NCBI GenBank assembly: GCA_963752755.1
Contig: CAVVZJ010000003.1
Span: 806,001 to 870,000, forward strand
Source of the DNA: CAVVZJ01 sp963752755
GTDB taxonomy: Bacteria; Planctomycetota; Planctomycetia; Isosphaerales; Isosphaeraceae
Direction of reading: 5' to 3'
Length of the DNA: 64,000 bases
This document shows positions 20,218 to 32,604 of the stretch, piece after piece. Every line of letters starts with the position of its first letter. Positions within the stretch are counted from its first letter, which is position 1. Below the pieces are notes generated by a model. That model did not search any database. It was not told the origin of the DNA and was given only the letters and a program-made list of their open reading frames with translations. The translations under genes and the position numbers were made by a program.

Positions 20218-21474
20218 TCAGGCTCCGTGGCCTTGCGACTCTTGCGCGTGCTCGAAGGCGATGTGCTCGGCGGCCGGGTCATTGAACGGCACGACCGGGG
20301 CCGACTTGAGCCGGCCGGCGAAGAACCAGAGCCAGAGCCCCCCGATCCCGACGGCCGACGCCAGCGAGAGCAAGACCTGGCCCCACGGGATGTAGATGGC
20401 CCGGGCCTCGGAGGTGTTCAACGGGTCGAGGAACTGCGACGGCAGGACCAGCCAGATCGAGTCGATCAGGTGCATGAACAGGATCAAGAAGGCGACATAC
20501 ATCAGCCGCTCGGGCCGCCGCTTGAGGTCCTTCATCAGGAGGAAGAAGAACGGCCCGAAGAAGTGGAAGAGGATCAGGATGACGGCGAAGAAGCCCCAGC
20601 CGCCCTGGCTCCGGCGGAGATACCAGGGGATCTCCTCGGCGAGGTTGCCGCTCCAGATGATCAGGTACTGCATGAAGCTGGTATAGGCCCAGAGCATGGT
20701 GAAGGCCAGCATCAGGTTGCCCAGGTCGTTGAACTGGACGGGGCGGGCGAAGCGGACCATCGGCTCGGTGCGGGCGAGCAGGGCGCTGACGATCGTCATG
20801 GCGGAGAAGGTCGAGAGGCCCCAGCCGCAGATGAGCATCGGGCCGTAGATCGTCGAGTACCAGTCGGGCTCCAGGGACATCAGCCAGTCCACCGAGGCGA
20901 GGGTGGCCGTGAGGAAGACCAGGGCCAGGCCGGGGCCGCTGACGCGCTGGAGGCGGCGCGAGGGGATGTAGTCGGCGCGGCCGTCCTGCTGGCGGGACCA
21001 GACGTTGAGCAGCAGGGCGGCGAAGATCCAGAAGGCGAAGTAGCCGGCCGAACGGATGTAGAACCACGTCGGGTTGAGCCAGGCGATCTTGTGCTCGACG
21101 GCCTCGTGGCTGTGGACGAAATCCTCGTTCATCCAGGGATAAATCAGGCTGATTCCGACCGCGATCGGCAGGAAGAGCACGGCCATGGGCAGCAAGGTCA
21201 TGGCGGCGGCTTCGAGCGGCCGGCGGATGACCAGGCCCCAGGAGCCGCCGGTGAGGTGGTGCAGCATCGTGAGGGCCACGCCGCCGAGCGAGAGCCCGAA
21301 CCAGAAGATGTAGCCGGCCAGGTAGGCCCGCACCATCCCCTCGCGGGCGTCGGGGATCAGGCCGACGACCAGGCAGACCACCAGACCGACGGCGCCGACG
21401 AGCAGGCCGAGGGTCTGGACCCGCCCGAGCCAGGGGGCGGTCATGTCCTGGGGATTCTCCGTTCCGGCACTCAT
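20218..21474 (-). CDS. actF: Alternative complex III subunit ActF (quinone-interacting membrane subunit)
   Basis: 418 residues, about ten hydrophobic helices, no cofactor motif. 'YLAGYIFWFGLSLGGVALTM' near residues 50-70 and 'HHLTGGSWGLVIRRPLEA' match ActF of the quinol:cytochrome c oxidoreductase alternative complex III; 'ASVDWLMSLEPDWYSTIYG' is another family stretch. Together with ActC it forms the membrane core of the complex, related to NrfD/PsrC proteins. Its start overlaps the actE stop by 4 bases. Confidence 0.9.
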   Translation of the reverse strand: MSAGTENPQDMTAPWLGRVQTLGLLVGAVGLVVCLVVGLIPDAREGMVRAYLAGYIFWFGLSLGGVALTMLHHLTGGSWGLVIRRPLEAAAMTLLPMAVLFLPIAVGISLIYPWMNEDFVHSHEAVEHKIAWLNPTWFYIRSAGYFAFWIFAALLLNVWSRQQDGRADYIPSRRLQRVSGPGLALVFLTATLASVDWLMSLEPDWYSTIYGPMLICGWGLSTFSAMTIVSALLARTEPMVRFARPVQFNDLGNLMLAFTMLWAYTSFMQYLIIWSGNLAEEIPWYLRRSQGGWGFFAVILILFHFFGPFFFLLMKDLKRRPERLMYVAFLILFMHLIDSIWLVLPSQFLDPLNTSEARAIYIPWGQVLLSLASAVGIGGLWLWFFAGRLKSAPVVPFNDPAAEHIAFEHAQESQGHGA

Positions 21475-22166
21475 CGATGCGACTCCCGGCCTTCGGCCGG
21501 CTCACTCGGCGTCTCGGACTGGGACTGGGTCCTGGCCTCGGCCTTGGCTTCGGCCTCGGCGCGGTCCAGCTCCCGGAGCTTCTGGCGGTCCTCGGCGGGG
21601 AGCTGGTCGAGCTTCGCACGCTGGCCGAGCTGGAGGGCCCGGAGGTAGGCGGCGATGCACCAGCGATCGCGAGGCGGGATGCGGGCGGCGTAGCTGTACA
21701 TGGCGCCGTGGCCGTTGGTGATCACGTCGTAATAGTGGCCCAGTTGCTTCTGGACCACCTCGCCCTCAATGAGGCTCGGGGGCGGCGAGAAGCCGCGCTC
21801 GACGATCATGCCGCGGCCGTCGCCGAGCAGGCCGTGGCAGGGGATGCAGTAGATGTTGTAGCGCTTCAGGCCGCGGTCGAGGACGGCCCTGGTCAGCGGG
21901 AAGGGAAGCTCGTCGGTAAAGGACTGGTCGTCGAGCCGGCCGGTCCGGTAGAGCTGGTCGCGGGGCTCGGCCTTGGGGTCGAGCCGGGCGACCGTGCCGG
22001 GCACGGGGCGTCGGGCGCTGGCGCCGTCGGCGAAGTAGTTGCTGGCCTCCAGCGGCTCGAACTTCGGCTGGTCGTACATCTCGTTGCGGCAGCCCGCGGC
22101 CGTTGCCAGCAGCAGCGCCAGCGCGGCGAGCATCGGGTTGTTCGCAAGAGGGCTTCGGGGTCGCAT
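21471..22166 (-). CDS. actE: Alternative complex III subunit ActE (monohaem cytochrome c lipoprotein)
   Basis: 231 residues from the ATG at 22166; an upstream in-frame start (22226) would add 20 residues before the signal peptide and is less likely. Lipobox ATAAGC places the lipidated Cys at 26, so the protein is an exported lipoprotein. One CIPCH haem c motif lies at 107-111 and a Met-containing segment 'GHGAMYSYAARIP' may give the axial ligand. It is expected to pass electrons from ActB/ActA to the oxidase-linked cytochrome domain. The charged C-terminal tail (Glu/Lys/Arg, from 185) looks disordered. Confidence 0.9.
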   Translation of the reverse strand: MRPRSPLANNPMLAALALLLATAAGCRNEMYDQPKFEPLEASNYFADGASARRPVPGTVARLDPKAEPRDQLYRTGRLDDQSFTDELPFPLTRAVLDRGLKRYNIYCIPCHGLLGDGRGMIVERGFSPPPSLIEGEVVQKQLGHYYDVITNGHGAMYSYAARIPPRDRWCIAAYLRALQLGQRAKLDQLPAEDRQKLRELDRAEAEAKAEARTQSQSETPSEPAEGRESHR

Positions 22167-22276
22167 CTCGTTCCCCTTCGGGGTCGGGGGAGGATCGAAG
22201 GCTGATGGTCGATGATGGATGGTCAAAGGTCAATGACAGAAGGTCGAGGGTCGAGGCCCGGGCATCGAGGGCGGGG

Positions 22277-22885
22277 TCACTCGGGGTGTCGGGGCTCGAA
22301 CTCGACGAGGGCGATGTCCTTGGGGTGGAACTGTTCGAGGAACATCCGGGTCTTGTCCAGGTCGAAGAGAGGGTCGTTCGACTGGATGCAGAGGAAGAAG
22401 CGGCTCCGGGAGGCGAGGGCGAAGCTAGGGACGTTGAAGACCGGGTGATGCGGGCGCGGCAGGCCGTTGAGCCAGAACATGCCGAGCACGGCGGAGAAGG
22501 CGGCGATCAGGACCGTCAGCTCGAAGGTGATCGGGATGAACGCGGGCCAGCTATTGAACGGCCGGCCGCCGACGATGATCGGGTAGTGGGTCGTCGCCGA
22601 GAACCACTGCATGAAGAAGGCGCCGAACCCGCCGATCAGGCCGCCGATCAGGACGATCATCGGCAATCGGTTGCGGCGGAAGCCGAGCGCCTCGGCGAGC
22701 CCCTCGACCGGCATCGGCGAGTAGGCGTCCATCTGGCGGTAGCCGTGGACGTAGGCCGCCTGCGTGGCGCCGACGATCTCCTCGGTGTGGAGGAACTCGG
22801 CGAGCAGGCCATAAACATTGGCCGGGTCGATCGCCGCGGCAGGATCGTCGCCGGTGGGCGGGGTCGGGGTCGGGTGGTCGGTCAT
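22277..22885 (-). CDS. actD: Alternative complex III subunit ActD (DUF3341 membrane protein)
   Basis: 202 residues. N-terminal cytosolic part with 'VYGLLAEFLHTEEIVGA' and 'GYRQMDAYSPMPVEGL', then two helices (about 74-92 and 116-140) separated by 'STTHYPIIVGGRPFNSWPAF'-like sequence, and a cytosolic end 'FLCIQSNDPLFD'. This is the ActD/DUF3341 pattern. It stabilises the membrane core. Spacing to actC is 4 bases and to actE 110 bases. Confidence 0.9.
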   Translation of the reverse strand: MTDHPTPTPPTGDDPAAAIDPANVYGLLAEFLHTEEIVGATQAAYVHGYRQMDAYSPMPVEGLAEALGFRRNRLPMIVLIGGLIGGFGAFFMQWFSATTHYPIIVGGRPFNSWPAFIPITFELTVLIAAFSAVLGMFWLNGLPRPHHPVFNVPSFALASRSRFFLCIQSNDPLFDLDKTRMFLEQFHPKDIALVEFEPRHPE

Positions 22886-22889
22886 CGGA

Positions 22890-24317
22890 TCAAGCCCCTC
22901 CTTCCGACGGCTGCGACTCGCGACGGAACTCCTCCCGCTCGCGCTGCCCGTGGACCAGCTCCCGCATCTCGGTGATCGAGATCACCGGCAGGACCCGGAT
23001 GAACAGGAAGAGCAGGGTGAGGAACAGGCCGATCGAGCCGTAGAAGGTCGAGTAGTCCCAGAACGTGCCGTGGTACATGCCCCAGGAGCTGGGCAGGAAA
23101 TCGGCGTGCAGGCTCGTGACGACGATCACGTAGCGTTCCAGCCACATCCCGATGTTGATCACGCCGGCGACCAGCCAGAGCGCGATCGGGTTGGTCCGGA
23201 AGAAGCGAATCCAGAGCAACTGCGGCGTCACGACGTTGCAGAAGATCAGCATCCAGTAGGTATGAGCATAAGGGCCGGCGGGGCGGTCCTTGAGCACGAG
23301 GAAGCGCTCGTACGGGTTGCCGCCGTACCAGGCGAAGAACGACTCCGCGCCGTAGCCGTAGGCGACGATCAGGCCCGTGGCGAGCATGATCTTGGCCATG
23401 TTGTCCAGGTGCTTGTCGGTGATGAAGTCCTTCAGGCCGTAGAACTGCCGCAAGGGGATCGCCAGCGTGGCGACCATCGCGAACCCGGAGAAGATCGCCC
23501 CGGCGACGAAGTAAGGTGGGAAGATCGTCGAGTGCCAGCCGGGCACGATGCCGACGGTGAAGTCGAGGGCCACGATCGTATGCACCGAGACGACCAGCGG
23601 CGTCGCCAGGCCGGCGAGCAGGATGTACGCGGTGTGATACCGGTTCCAGTGCCGGGCGCTGCCGCGCCAGCCCATCGCGAGCATGCCGTAGGAAATCTTC
23701 GCGAACTTGGAACGGGCCCGGTCGCGGAGCGTCGCGAGGTCGGGCACGAGGCCGACGTACCAGAAGAGCAGCGAGACCGTGGCATACGTCGAAACCGCAA
23801 ACACGTCGAAGATCAAGGGGCTCCGCCACTGGGGCCAGAGCTTCATCGTGTTCGGGTAGGGCAGGAGCCAGTAGAAGAGCCAGGGACGGCCGAGGTGGAG
23901 GATCGGGAACGTGCCGGCGCAGGCGACGGCGAAGAGGGTCATCGCCTCGGCGAACCGGTTGATCGAGGTCCGCCACTCCTGCTTCAGGAGCAGGAGGATC
24001 GCCGAGATCAAGGTGCCGGCGTGGCCGATCCCGATCCACCAGACGAAGTTGACGATCGCGAACCCCCAGGCGACCGGGATGTCGATACCCCAGATCCCGA
24101 CGCCTCGGAGGAAGAGGTAGATCACCGACGTCAGGAAGAGCATCAGCAGCATGAACGACACGGCGAACCCGAAGATCCAGCCCTTCCCGATCGGCCGGGT
24201 AAGGACGATCGAGCTGATCTGGTCGGTGACCGAGCCGTACGTGTGGCCGGGGCGGAGCACCAGGTCTTCGGGGTAGGCGCTGTCCGACCGCGGGGCCGGC
24301 GAATGTTCCTCGGCCAT
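22890..24317 (-). CDS. actC: Alternative complex III subunit ActC (NrfD/PsrC-like)
   Basis: 475 residues with about ten membrane helices. 'NFVWWIGIGHAGTLISAILLL' contains the conserved region next to the quinol site of NrfD-like proteins; 'FAEAMTLFAVACAGTFPILH', 'GRPWLFYWLLPYPN' and 'VVSVHTIVALDFTVGIVPGW' are further family blocks. ActC is the main quinol-oxidising membrane subunit and contacts the iron-sulfur part of ActB. It starts 4 bases after actB ends. Confidence 0.93.
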   Translation of the reverse strand: MAEEHSPAPRSDSAYPEDLVLRPGHTYGSVTDQISSIVLTRPIGKGWIFGFAVSFMLLMLFLTSVIYLFLRGVGIWGIDIPVAWGFAIVNFVWWIGIGHAGTLISAILLLLKQEWRTSINRFAEAMTLFAVACAGTFPILHLGRPWLFYWLLPYPNTMKLWPQWRSPLIFDVFAVSTYATVSLLFWYVGLVPDLATLRDRARSKFAKISYGMLAMGWRGSARHWNRYHTAYILLAGLATPLVVSVHTIVALDFTVGIVPGWHSTIFPPYFVAGAIFSGFAMVATLAIPLRQFYGLKDFITDKHLDNMAKIMLATGLIVAYGYGAESFFAWYGGNPYERFLVLKDRPAGPYAHTYWMLIFCNVVTPQLLWIRFFRTNPIALWLVAGVINIGMWLERYVIVVTSLHADFLPSSWGMYHGTFWDYSTFYGSIGLFLTLLFLFIRVLPVISITEMRELVHGQREREEFRRESQPSEGGA

Positions 24318-24321
24318 GGGG

Positions 24322-27473
<3,152 letters not shown>

Positions 27474-27486
<13 letters not shown>

Positions 27487-28124
27487 ACCGAGCAGTTGGT
27501 CAGCCGGTCGGTTGGAATGTTGTACTCTTGGACAAGCTCGCGGCCCCGCTCCTCGCTGACGCGCGGGGAGGCCATGTTGAAGATGTCATCGGGCTCGCGG
27601 AGCCGTTTGTGGGGCTCGTTGTGGCACTCCAGGCACCACTCCATCGTCAGGGGCTCGCCTTTCCAGGTCAGCGGCATCTTGTCCATCCGGCCGTGGCACT
27701 CGACGCAACCGACGCCTTTTTGAATGTGGATGCCGTGATGGAAATAGACGAAGTCGGGCAGGTCGTTGACCCGCTCCCAGGCGATCGGCCGGCCCTCGGC
27801 CAGGCTCTCGCGGACGGGGGCGAGCATCGGGCTGTCGTTCCAGATCTGCGAGTGGCAGGTCATGCAGGTGTGCGTCGGCGGCAGGCCGGCGAACGACGAG
27901 CTCTCGACCGAGGTGTGGCAGTACCGGCAGTCGAGCCCGAGGCCCGCGACGTGGTGCTCGTGGCTGAACGGCACCGGTTGGTCGCGGACCACGTCGGCCT
28001 GGGTCTGATAAGGTGATTTTGTGTAGAGGTAGGCAAGCGTCAACAGCAGCAAGACGAAGAACACGAATCCGAAGATCGTGATACGTGCAATCGCGTTGGT
28101 GCTGCGGTGGAAGATCTGGGCCAT
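27474..28124 (-). CDS. actA: Alternative complex III subunit ActA (pentahaem cytochrome c)
   Basis: 216 residues with one N-terminal anchor helix (about 15-34) and five CxxCH haem-binding motifs: CRYCH (66-70), CMTCH (87-91), CVECH (140-144), CLECH (164-168) and CSVCH (211-215). Distal histidines are present in 'FSHEHHVAG' and 'FHHGIHIQKG'. This matches the pentahaem ActA that wires ACIII. It is the promoter-proximal gene of the 13-kb operon reading to coxD. Confidence 0.94.
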
Positions 28125-28533
28125 CGAGGTGCCCTTGTGGCTGTCCGGTCCTGCGCCGTCCGGCTGTCACTGGGGCCGGAACGGAGATCACTCTATAGAA
28201 ACCCGCGGTCGTTGCTCAAGACCCTTGACAACAAACTTGGCCGCGTTTTCCGCCTGATCGCGGGCTCGATCACCCTTGGCGGTAAGGGCCTTCGGACGTC
28301 TGGCAAACGTCGTGCCCGAACTCCGGGCGCAGCCGTCCACGCGAGCCGCCGCGGCGACTTTGTGCTTTTTTTCACGGAGTTTGCGTCGCGACCGGTTTTC
28401 CGCGTGAGATGCGACCGGTGGCGCGTACCGGCCGCGGTTTTCCCGGCGCTGGGAACGCGATTCTTGCGGATCGGAATGGAGGGCCGCGTCGGGGTTCCGG
28501 TCCCGGTGGCCCGGGGGGTTCGATTTTTTCGGC
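28125..28533. other. Leader/intergenic region upstream of the ACIII operon
   Basis: 409 bases between actA (minus, start 28124) and the end of the DUF296 gene (minus, 28534). It carries the candidate operon promoter at 28192-28219. The rest is GC-rich with no recognised gene or clear terminator hairpin. Confidence 0.5.
28192..28219 (-). promoter_or_regulatory. actA: Candidate promoter of the ACIII-caa3 operon
   Basis: On the minus strand, TTGAGC (28214-28219) and TATAGA (28192-28197) are separated by 16 bases; each matches 4 of 6 consensus positions. The predicted start would be near 28185, about 60 bases before the actA ATG. The match is modest, so a different sigma factor is possible. Confidence 0.35.
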
Positions 28534-28968
28534 TCAGAGGCGGATCAAGGCGAGGCCGGACGCCTCGTCGTGGGCCTTGCGGAGGTGGGCCGGGGACTCG
28601 ACGAGGATGACCTCAAGGGTCGGGCGGACGTGGGCTTCCAGGATGTGACCGCCTCGGGTCGTGCCGTCGGAGCGGCCAAGGACGACGTGGGCATGGACCT
28701 TCGGCTGGCCGTCCTTCTCGGCCACGTCGCCGATCAGGGCGAGAACCTCGACCTGCTCGTCCACGGGGATCTTCTGGTATTCCTTCTTCTCCCAGTCGAA
28801 GTAGCCGAGCGTGGCCTTCTGGAAGGCGCCGATGGCCTTGAAGGAGGCGGCGGTGAGGCCGTGCTGCTTGGCAAAGTCGATGAGGTTGGACATGACCTCG
28901 TCGCCCTGGTCGAAGATCAGGGCGTAGGTCTTCTGGCCGCCTTGCTCGTGGATCAGCTTGGACTTCAT
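28534..28968 (-). CDS. PPC/DUF296 domain protein
   Basis: 144 residues from the ATG at 28968, which has GGAGGA eight bases upstream (a longer frame to 29067 runs through an inverted repeat and is not used). The protein begins MKSKLIHEQGGQKTYALIF, continues 'FDQGDEVMSNLIDFAKQHGL', and ends with 'GRSDGTTRGGHILEAHV' and 'LEVILVESP', the PPC (DUF296) signature with its conserved His in the glycine-rich loop. In bacteria these trimeric proteins have unknown roles, some near DNA-binding or metabolic genes. The cellular role here is not clear. Confidence 0.85.
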   Translation of the reverse strand: MKSKLIHEQGGQKTYALIFDQGDEVMSNLIDFAKQHGLTAASFKAIGAFQKATLGYFDWEKKEYQKIPVDEQVEVLALIGDVAEKDGQPKVHAHVVLGRSDGTTRGGHILEAHVRPTLEVILVESPAHLRKAHDEASGLALIRL

Positions 28969-29007
28969 GTGGGGTCCTCCAGGTCGGGGTGTCTCATCGT
29001 CCTGTGA

Positions 29008-29068
29008 TGTGGGACAGCCGCCCCCGGCTGTCGCGGTTCGGAGGACAGCCGGGGGCGGCTGTCCCACA
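29008..29068. repeat. Perfect 25-bp inverted repeat
   Basis: An arm beginning TGTGGGACAGCCG (29008-29032) is matched exactly in reverse complement at 29044-29068, with an 11-base loop (29033-29043). It lies in the 123-base gap between the DUF296 gene and the 97-codon gene on the same strand. It may act as a terminator or be a member of a REP/MITE family. Confidence 0.8.
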
Positions 29069-29091
29069 GGGCCGAGGATGGCGAGACTCCT

Positions 29092-29385
29092 TTACGCGTC
29101 GGGTTCGTCGGGCAAGGGGCTTTCGGGCGGCTCGCCGTCGGAGGCCCAGCGGGCCTTGAGGATGTAGTACGTCCGGCCGGCGCGGGGCTTGCGGCGTCGC
29201 ATCACGCCGTAGCCGAGCCGCTGGAGGCGATCGCCGATCTCAAGGATGCGGTCCCGGTCCTCATGGATGGCATCGACGATCGTGGGCCGGTCGTCGTCAT
29301 CGCGACGGGTATAGACCTGGACCGGGCCGACCCGGCAGAGCTTGCCCTCGCGGAAGTTCAGGTGTTCGGCCTTCTTTTCGGCCAT
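29092..29385 (-). CDS. Small conserved-looking hypothetical protein
   Basis: 97 residues, starting MAEKKAEHLNFREGKL. The central part ('VQVYTRRDDDDRPTIVDAI', 'LEIGDRLQRLGYGVMRRRKP') is charged and looks like a compact alpha/beta fold with a basic patch; no family was recognised. ATG at 29385 is preceded by GAGAGGAGTTGCC. It starts 33 bases after the end of the FAD/Fe-S oxidoreductase, so it may be the last gene of that operon. Confidence 0.6.
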   Translation of the reverse strand: MAEKKAEHLNFREGKLCRVGPVQVYTRRDDDDRPTIVDAIHEDRDRILEIGDRLQRLGYGVMRRRKPRAGRTYYILKARWASDGEPPESPLPDEPDA

Positions 29386-29418
29386 GGCGGCAACTCCTCT
29401 CGAACGACTCGACTCCCA

Positions 29419-32400
29419 TCAGCCTCGGAGACGCCGACGGCCCCCCAGGCCGCGGCTCAGTGCGTACGCCAGACCGGCGCCGGCGAGCAGGCCGACCCCG
29501 GCGGCGAAGGCGTACGCGCCGGCCGTCGGGGCGGGCTCCCAGACGCCCAGCGGTTGGTAGTCCGTCTCCACCGGCGCCGCGACCGGCGGCGGGCCGCTCG
29601 GCCCCTCGTGAAGGGCCATCTGCAGGACCTGAGCCAGGTGCAAGGCACCCCGGCCGGTCAGCTCGGCGATCTGCTCGCGGCAACTGAAGCCGTCGGCGAT
29701 GATCAGCGTGTCGTCGTCGGCCTGGCGCACGGCCGGCAGCAAGACGCGCTCGCCGACGGCGACCGAGACGTCGTACTTGTCCGCCTCGAAGCCGAACGAG
29801 CCGGCCATGCCGCAGCAGCCGGCGTTGAGCACCTCGAAGTCGAGGCCCATGCTTCTTGAGCAGCGTCTTCCTCGCTGTCGAGCTTCATGACGTGCTTGTG
29901 GTGGCAGTGCGCCTGCACCATCGCCTTGCGTCTGAAGCTTCGGCGGGCCGATAGTCGGCGGCCTTGCTTCTCCAGGAACTCGCGAGGGTGAAGACGTGCT
30001 TGCTGGAGCCGCTTGGCGTCCTCGTCCATCGGGAAGAGGTTCATCAGCTCGTCGCGGAAGACGGCCATGCAGCTCGGCTCCAGGCCGACGAGCGGGCGTG
30101 CCCGTCCTCGATCTCGGGGCGGAGCGTGTCGAGGATCTGGCGGAGCAGCTTCTTGGCCGTGTCGAGCATGCCGAAGTCGTAGAGCGGACGGCCGCAGCAG
30201 AGCGACGCCGTCGGGACGACGACCTGGAACCCCGCATGCTCCAGCACCTCGACCGCCGCCTTCGCCGTCTGCGGGTGGAAGTGGTTGTTGAACGTGTCGG
30301 GCCAGAGGATCACCCGCGGCGCTGCCGACGTTCCTCGGCGGCCGCTGCCGCCACCACGGCTTGAACGTCTCCGGGGCGAAGGCGGGCATCTGCCGCTCGC
30401 GTCGAGATCCCGCCGAGCCACTGGAAGACCTTGCCAGCGACCGGCGTCTGCGTGACCAGGTTCGACCACGCCGGGAGCCAGCGAGGCCAGCCGCGCCCAC
30501 CAGTAGATCAGGCCCATCGCGTAGGCGTGCCGTGGGCGGAGCCGGCCCTCGTAGTAGTGCGAAAGGAACTCGGCCTTGTAGGTGGCCATGTCCACGTTCA
30601 TCGGGCACTCGGTCCGGCACCCCTTGCACGCCAGGCAGAGGTCGAGGGCCTCGTGGACGTGGCTCGTTCTTCCAGGTCCCCTCCATCGGGTCGCCCTGGA
30701 TCATCTCGAAGAGCAGGTGCGCGCGGCCGCGGGTCGAGTGCATCTCCTCGCTTGGTGACCATGTAGCTCGGGCACATGGTCCCGTCGTCCTCCTTGCGGC
30801 ACTTGCCGACGCCGACGCACCGCTCGGTCGCGTAGGCGAAGCTGCCGTGGTCGTCGGGGAACTGGAAGTGCGTCTCGACCTGGGGCGGGTGGTAGTCGCG
30901 GGCCGAGCCGGAGGTTCTCGCCCGGCTGGTACGGGTCGACGACCTTGTGCGGGTTCATCTTGTTGTCGGGGTCCCAGATCGCCTTGAACTCGCCGAACGC
31001 CCGGACGAGCTCCGGCGCCGAACATCTTCGGCAGGAGCGCGGCCTTCGACTGGCCGTCGCCGTGCTCGCCCGAGATCGAGCCGCCGTGGCGCGACGACGA
31101 GGTCGGCCGCCTCGTCGAGGAACGCGCGGAAGTGTCTCGACGCCCTCGGTCGTCTTCAGGTCGAAGTCGATCCGGGTGTGGACGCAACCCTGGCCGAAGT
31201 GGCCGTAGAGCGAGCAGTCGTAGCCGTACTTTTCGAGCAGCTTGCGGAGGTCGCGGCAGGTACGCGCCGAGCTTGTCGGGCGGCACGGCCGAGTCCTCCC
31301 AGCCCTCCCAGGCGTCGTGCTCGCCCGGCACCCGGGCCGTGGCCCCGAGGCCCGACTCGCGGACCTTCCAGAGGTGTTCCTCCTGCTCCTCGTCGTCGAA
31401 GAGCTTCATCGACGGCGGGTTCGTCCGTCTTCCGGAGGCGCTCCATCAGCCGCTGGGCCTTGTCGTCGGCCTCCTCCTTGGTCTCGCCGCCGAACTCGAC
31501 GAGCAGCCAGCCGTTCCCCTCGGGCAGCAGGTCGATGTCCTTGGGGTGGATCTTCTTCTTCTTCATGTCCTTGACGAGGCCGATCGTCGATCCCCTCCAG
31601 GCCCGATCGGCCCGAACTTCAGGATCTCGGCGACGTGGTCGCCGGCGCTGTAGACGTCGGGATAGCCGAGCACCAGCACCGACTTGTACGCCGGGCTGTG
31701 GCACGAGGTGGAGCTGCGCCTCCAGGACGGTGACGCAGCGTCCCCTCCGTGCCGCCGAGGGCCCGGGCGACGTGGAAGCCGCGTCTCGGGCAGGAGGTCG
31801 TCGAGGTTGTAGCCCGAGACGCGCCGGGGAAGCTTCTTGGGTCGGGATAGCGCTGGCGGATCAGGTCGGCGTACTTGTCGCGGAACGCCTTCAGCCTGGC
31901 GTAGATCTCCCCTTTGCGCCCGCCCGCGGCGATGATCCGCTCCAGCTCCTCCTCGCTCGTGGCGCCGACGGTCATCCGGGTGCCGTCGTAGAGCAGGATG
32001 TCCAGCTCGTCGATCTGGTCGGAGGTCCGGCCGGATCCCGAGGCCCATGAGCGAGTGGACGCCGCACGAGTTGTTGCCGATCATGCCGCCGAGCGTGCAG
32101 TGGGTGTGCGTCGAGGGGTCGGGGGCGAAGGTCAGGTCGATGCTCCTCGGCGGCGGTGCGGAGCGTGTCGAGCCAGCAGCCCGGGCTGCACCCGGGCGAG
32201 CTTGCGGTCGGGGTCGATCCAGAGGACGTTGTTGAGGTGCTTGGACCAGTCGATGACGACCGCGACGTTGCAGCAGCCGCCGGTGAGGCTCGTGCCGCCG
32301 CCGCGGGAGAGCAGCGGGGCGCCGTGGCGTCGGCAGACGTCGACGACGGCCGGATCACGTCGTCGAGGTCCGCGCGGGACGACGACGCCGATCGGCACCT

Positions 32401-32596
32401 GCCGGTAGTTCGAGCCGTCGGTGGCGTACAGCGCCCGGCTGCCCGCGTCGAACCGCACCTCGCCGCGGATCGGCCCGCCGCAGGTCGCGCTCGAGGGCCG
32501 AGGCGTCGACGAACGTCAGGTGCGTCGGCGCCCGGTGCGTGTGGCCGTGCATCTCCGAGTGTGGAGGCCGCTCTTCAGCTCGATCGAACCAGCCAT
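29419..32596 (-). CDS. FAD- and Fe-S-binding oxidoreductase, YdiJ/D-lactate-dehydrogenase type (heavily frameshifted)
   Basis: Reconstructed gene of about 1,060 codons starting MAGSIELKSGLH at 32596. N-terminal FAD-linked oxidase domain: 'GAPLLSRGGGTSLTGG' and 'IGNNSCGVHSLMGLG' (FAD pyrophosphate loop). Then a ferredoxin module with CVGVGKCRKEDDGTMCP and CLACKGCRTECP, and two cysteine-rich 'CCG' domains (SLCCGRPLYDFGM, AGCCGMAGSFGFEAD). The C-terminus adds a single hydrophobic segment 'GAYAFAAGVGLLAGAGLAYA', suggesting membrane attachment. Such enzymes oxidise 2-hydroxy acids (D-lactate, glycolate, hydroxyglutarate) and feed quinone. More than ten frame changes occur between 29840 and 32570, while all motifs are kept. 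Confidence 0.8.
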
Positions 32597-32604
32597 CGGT
32601 CCCC

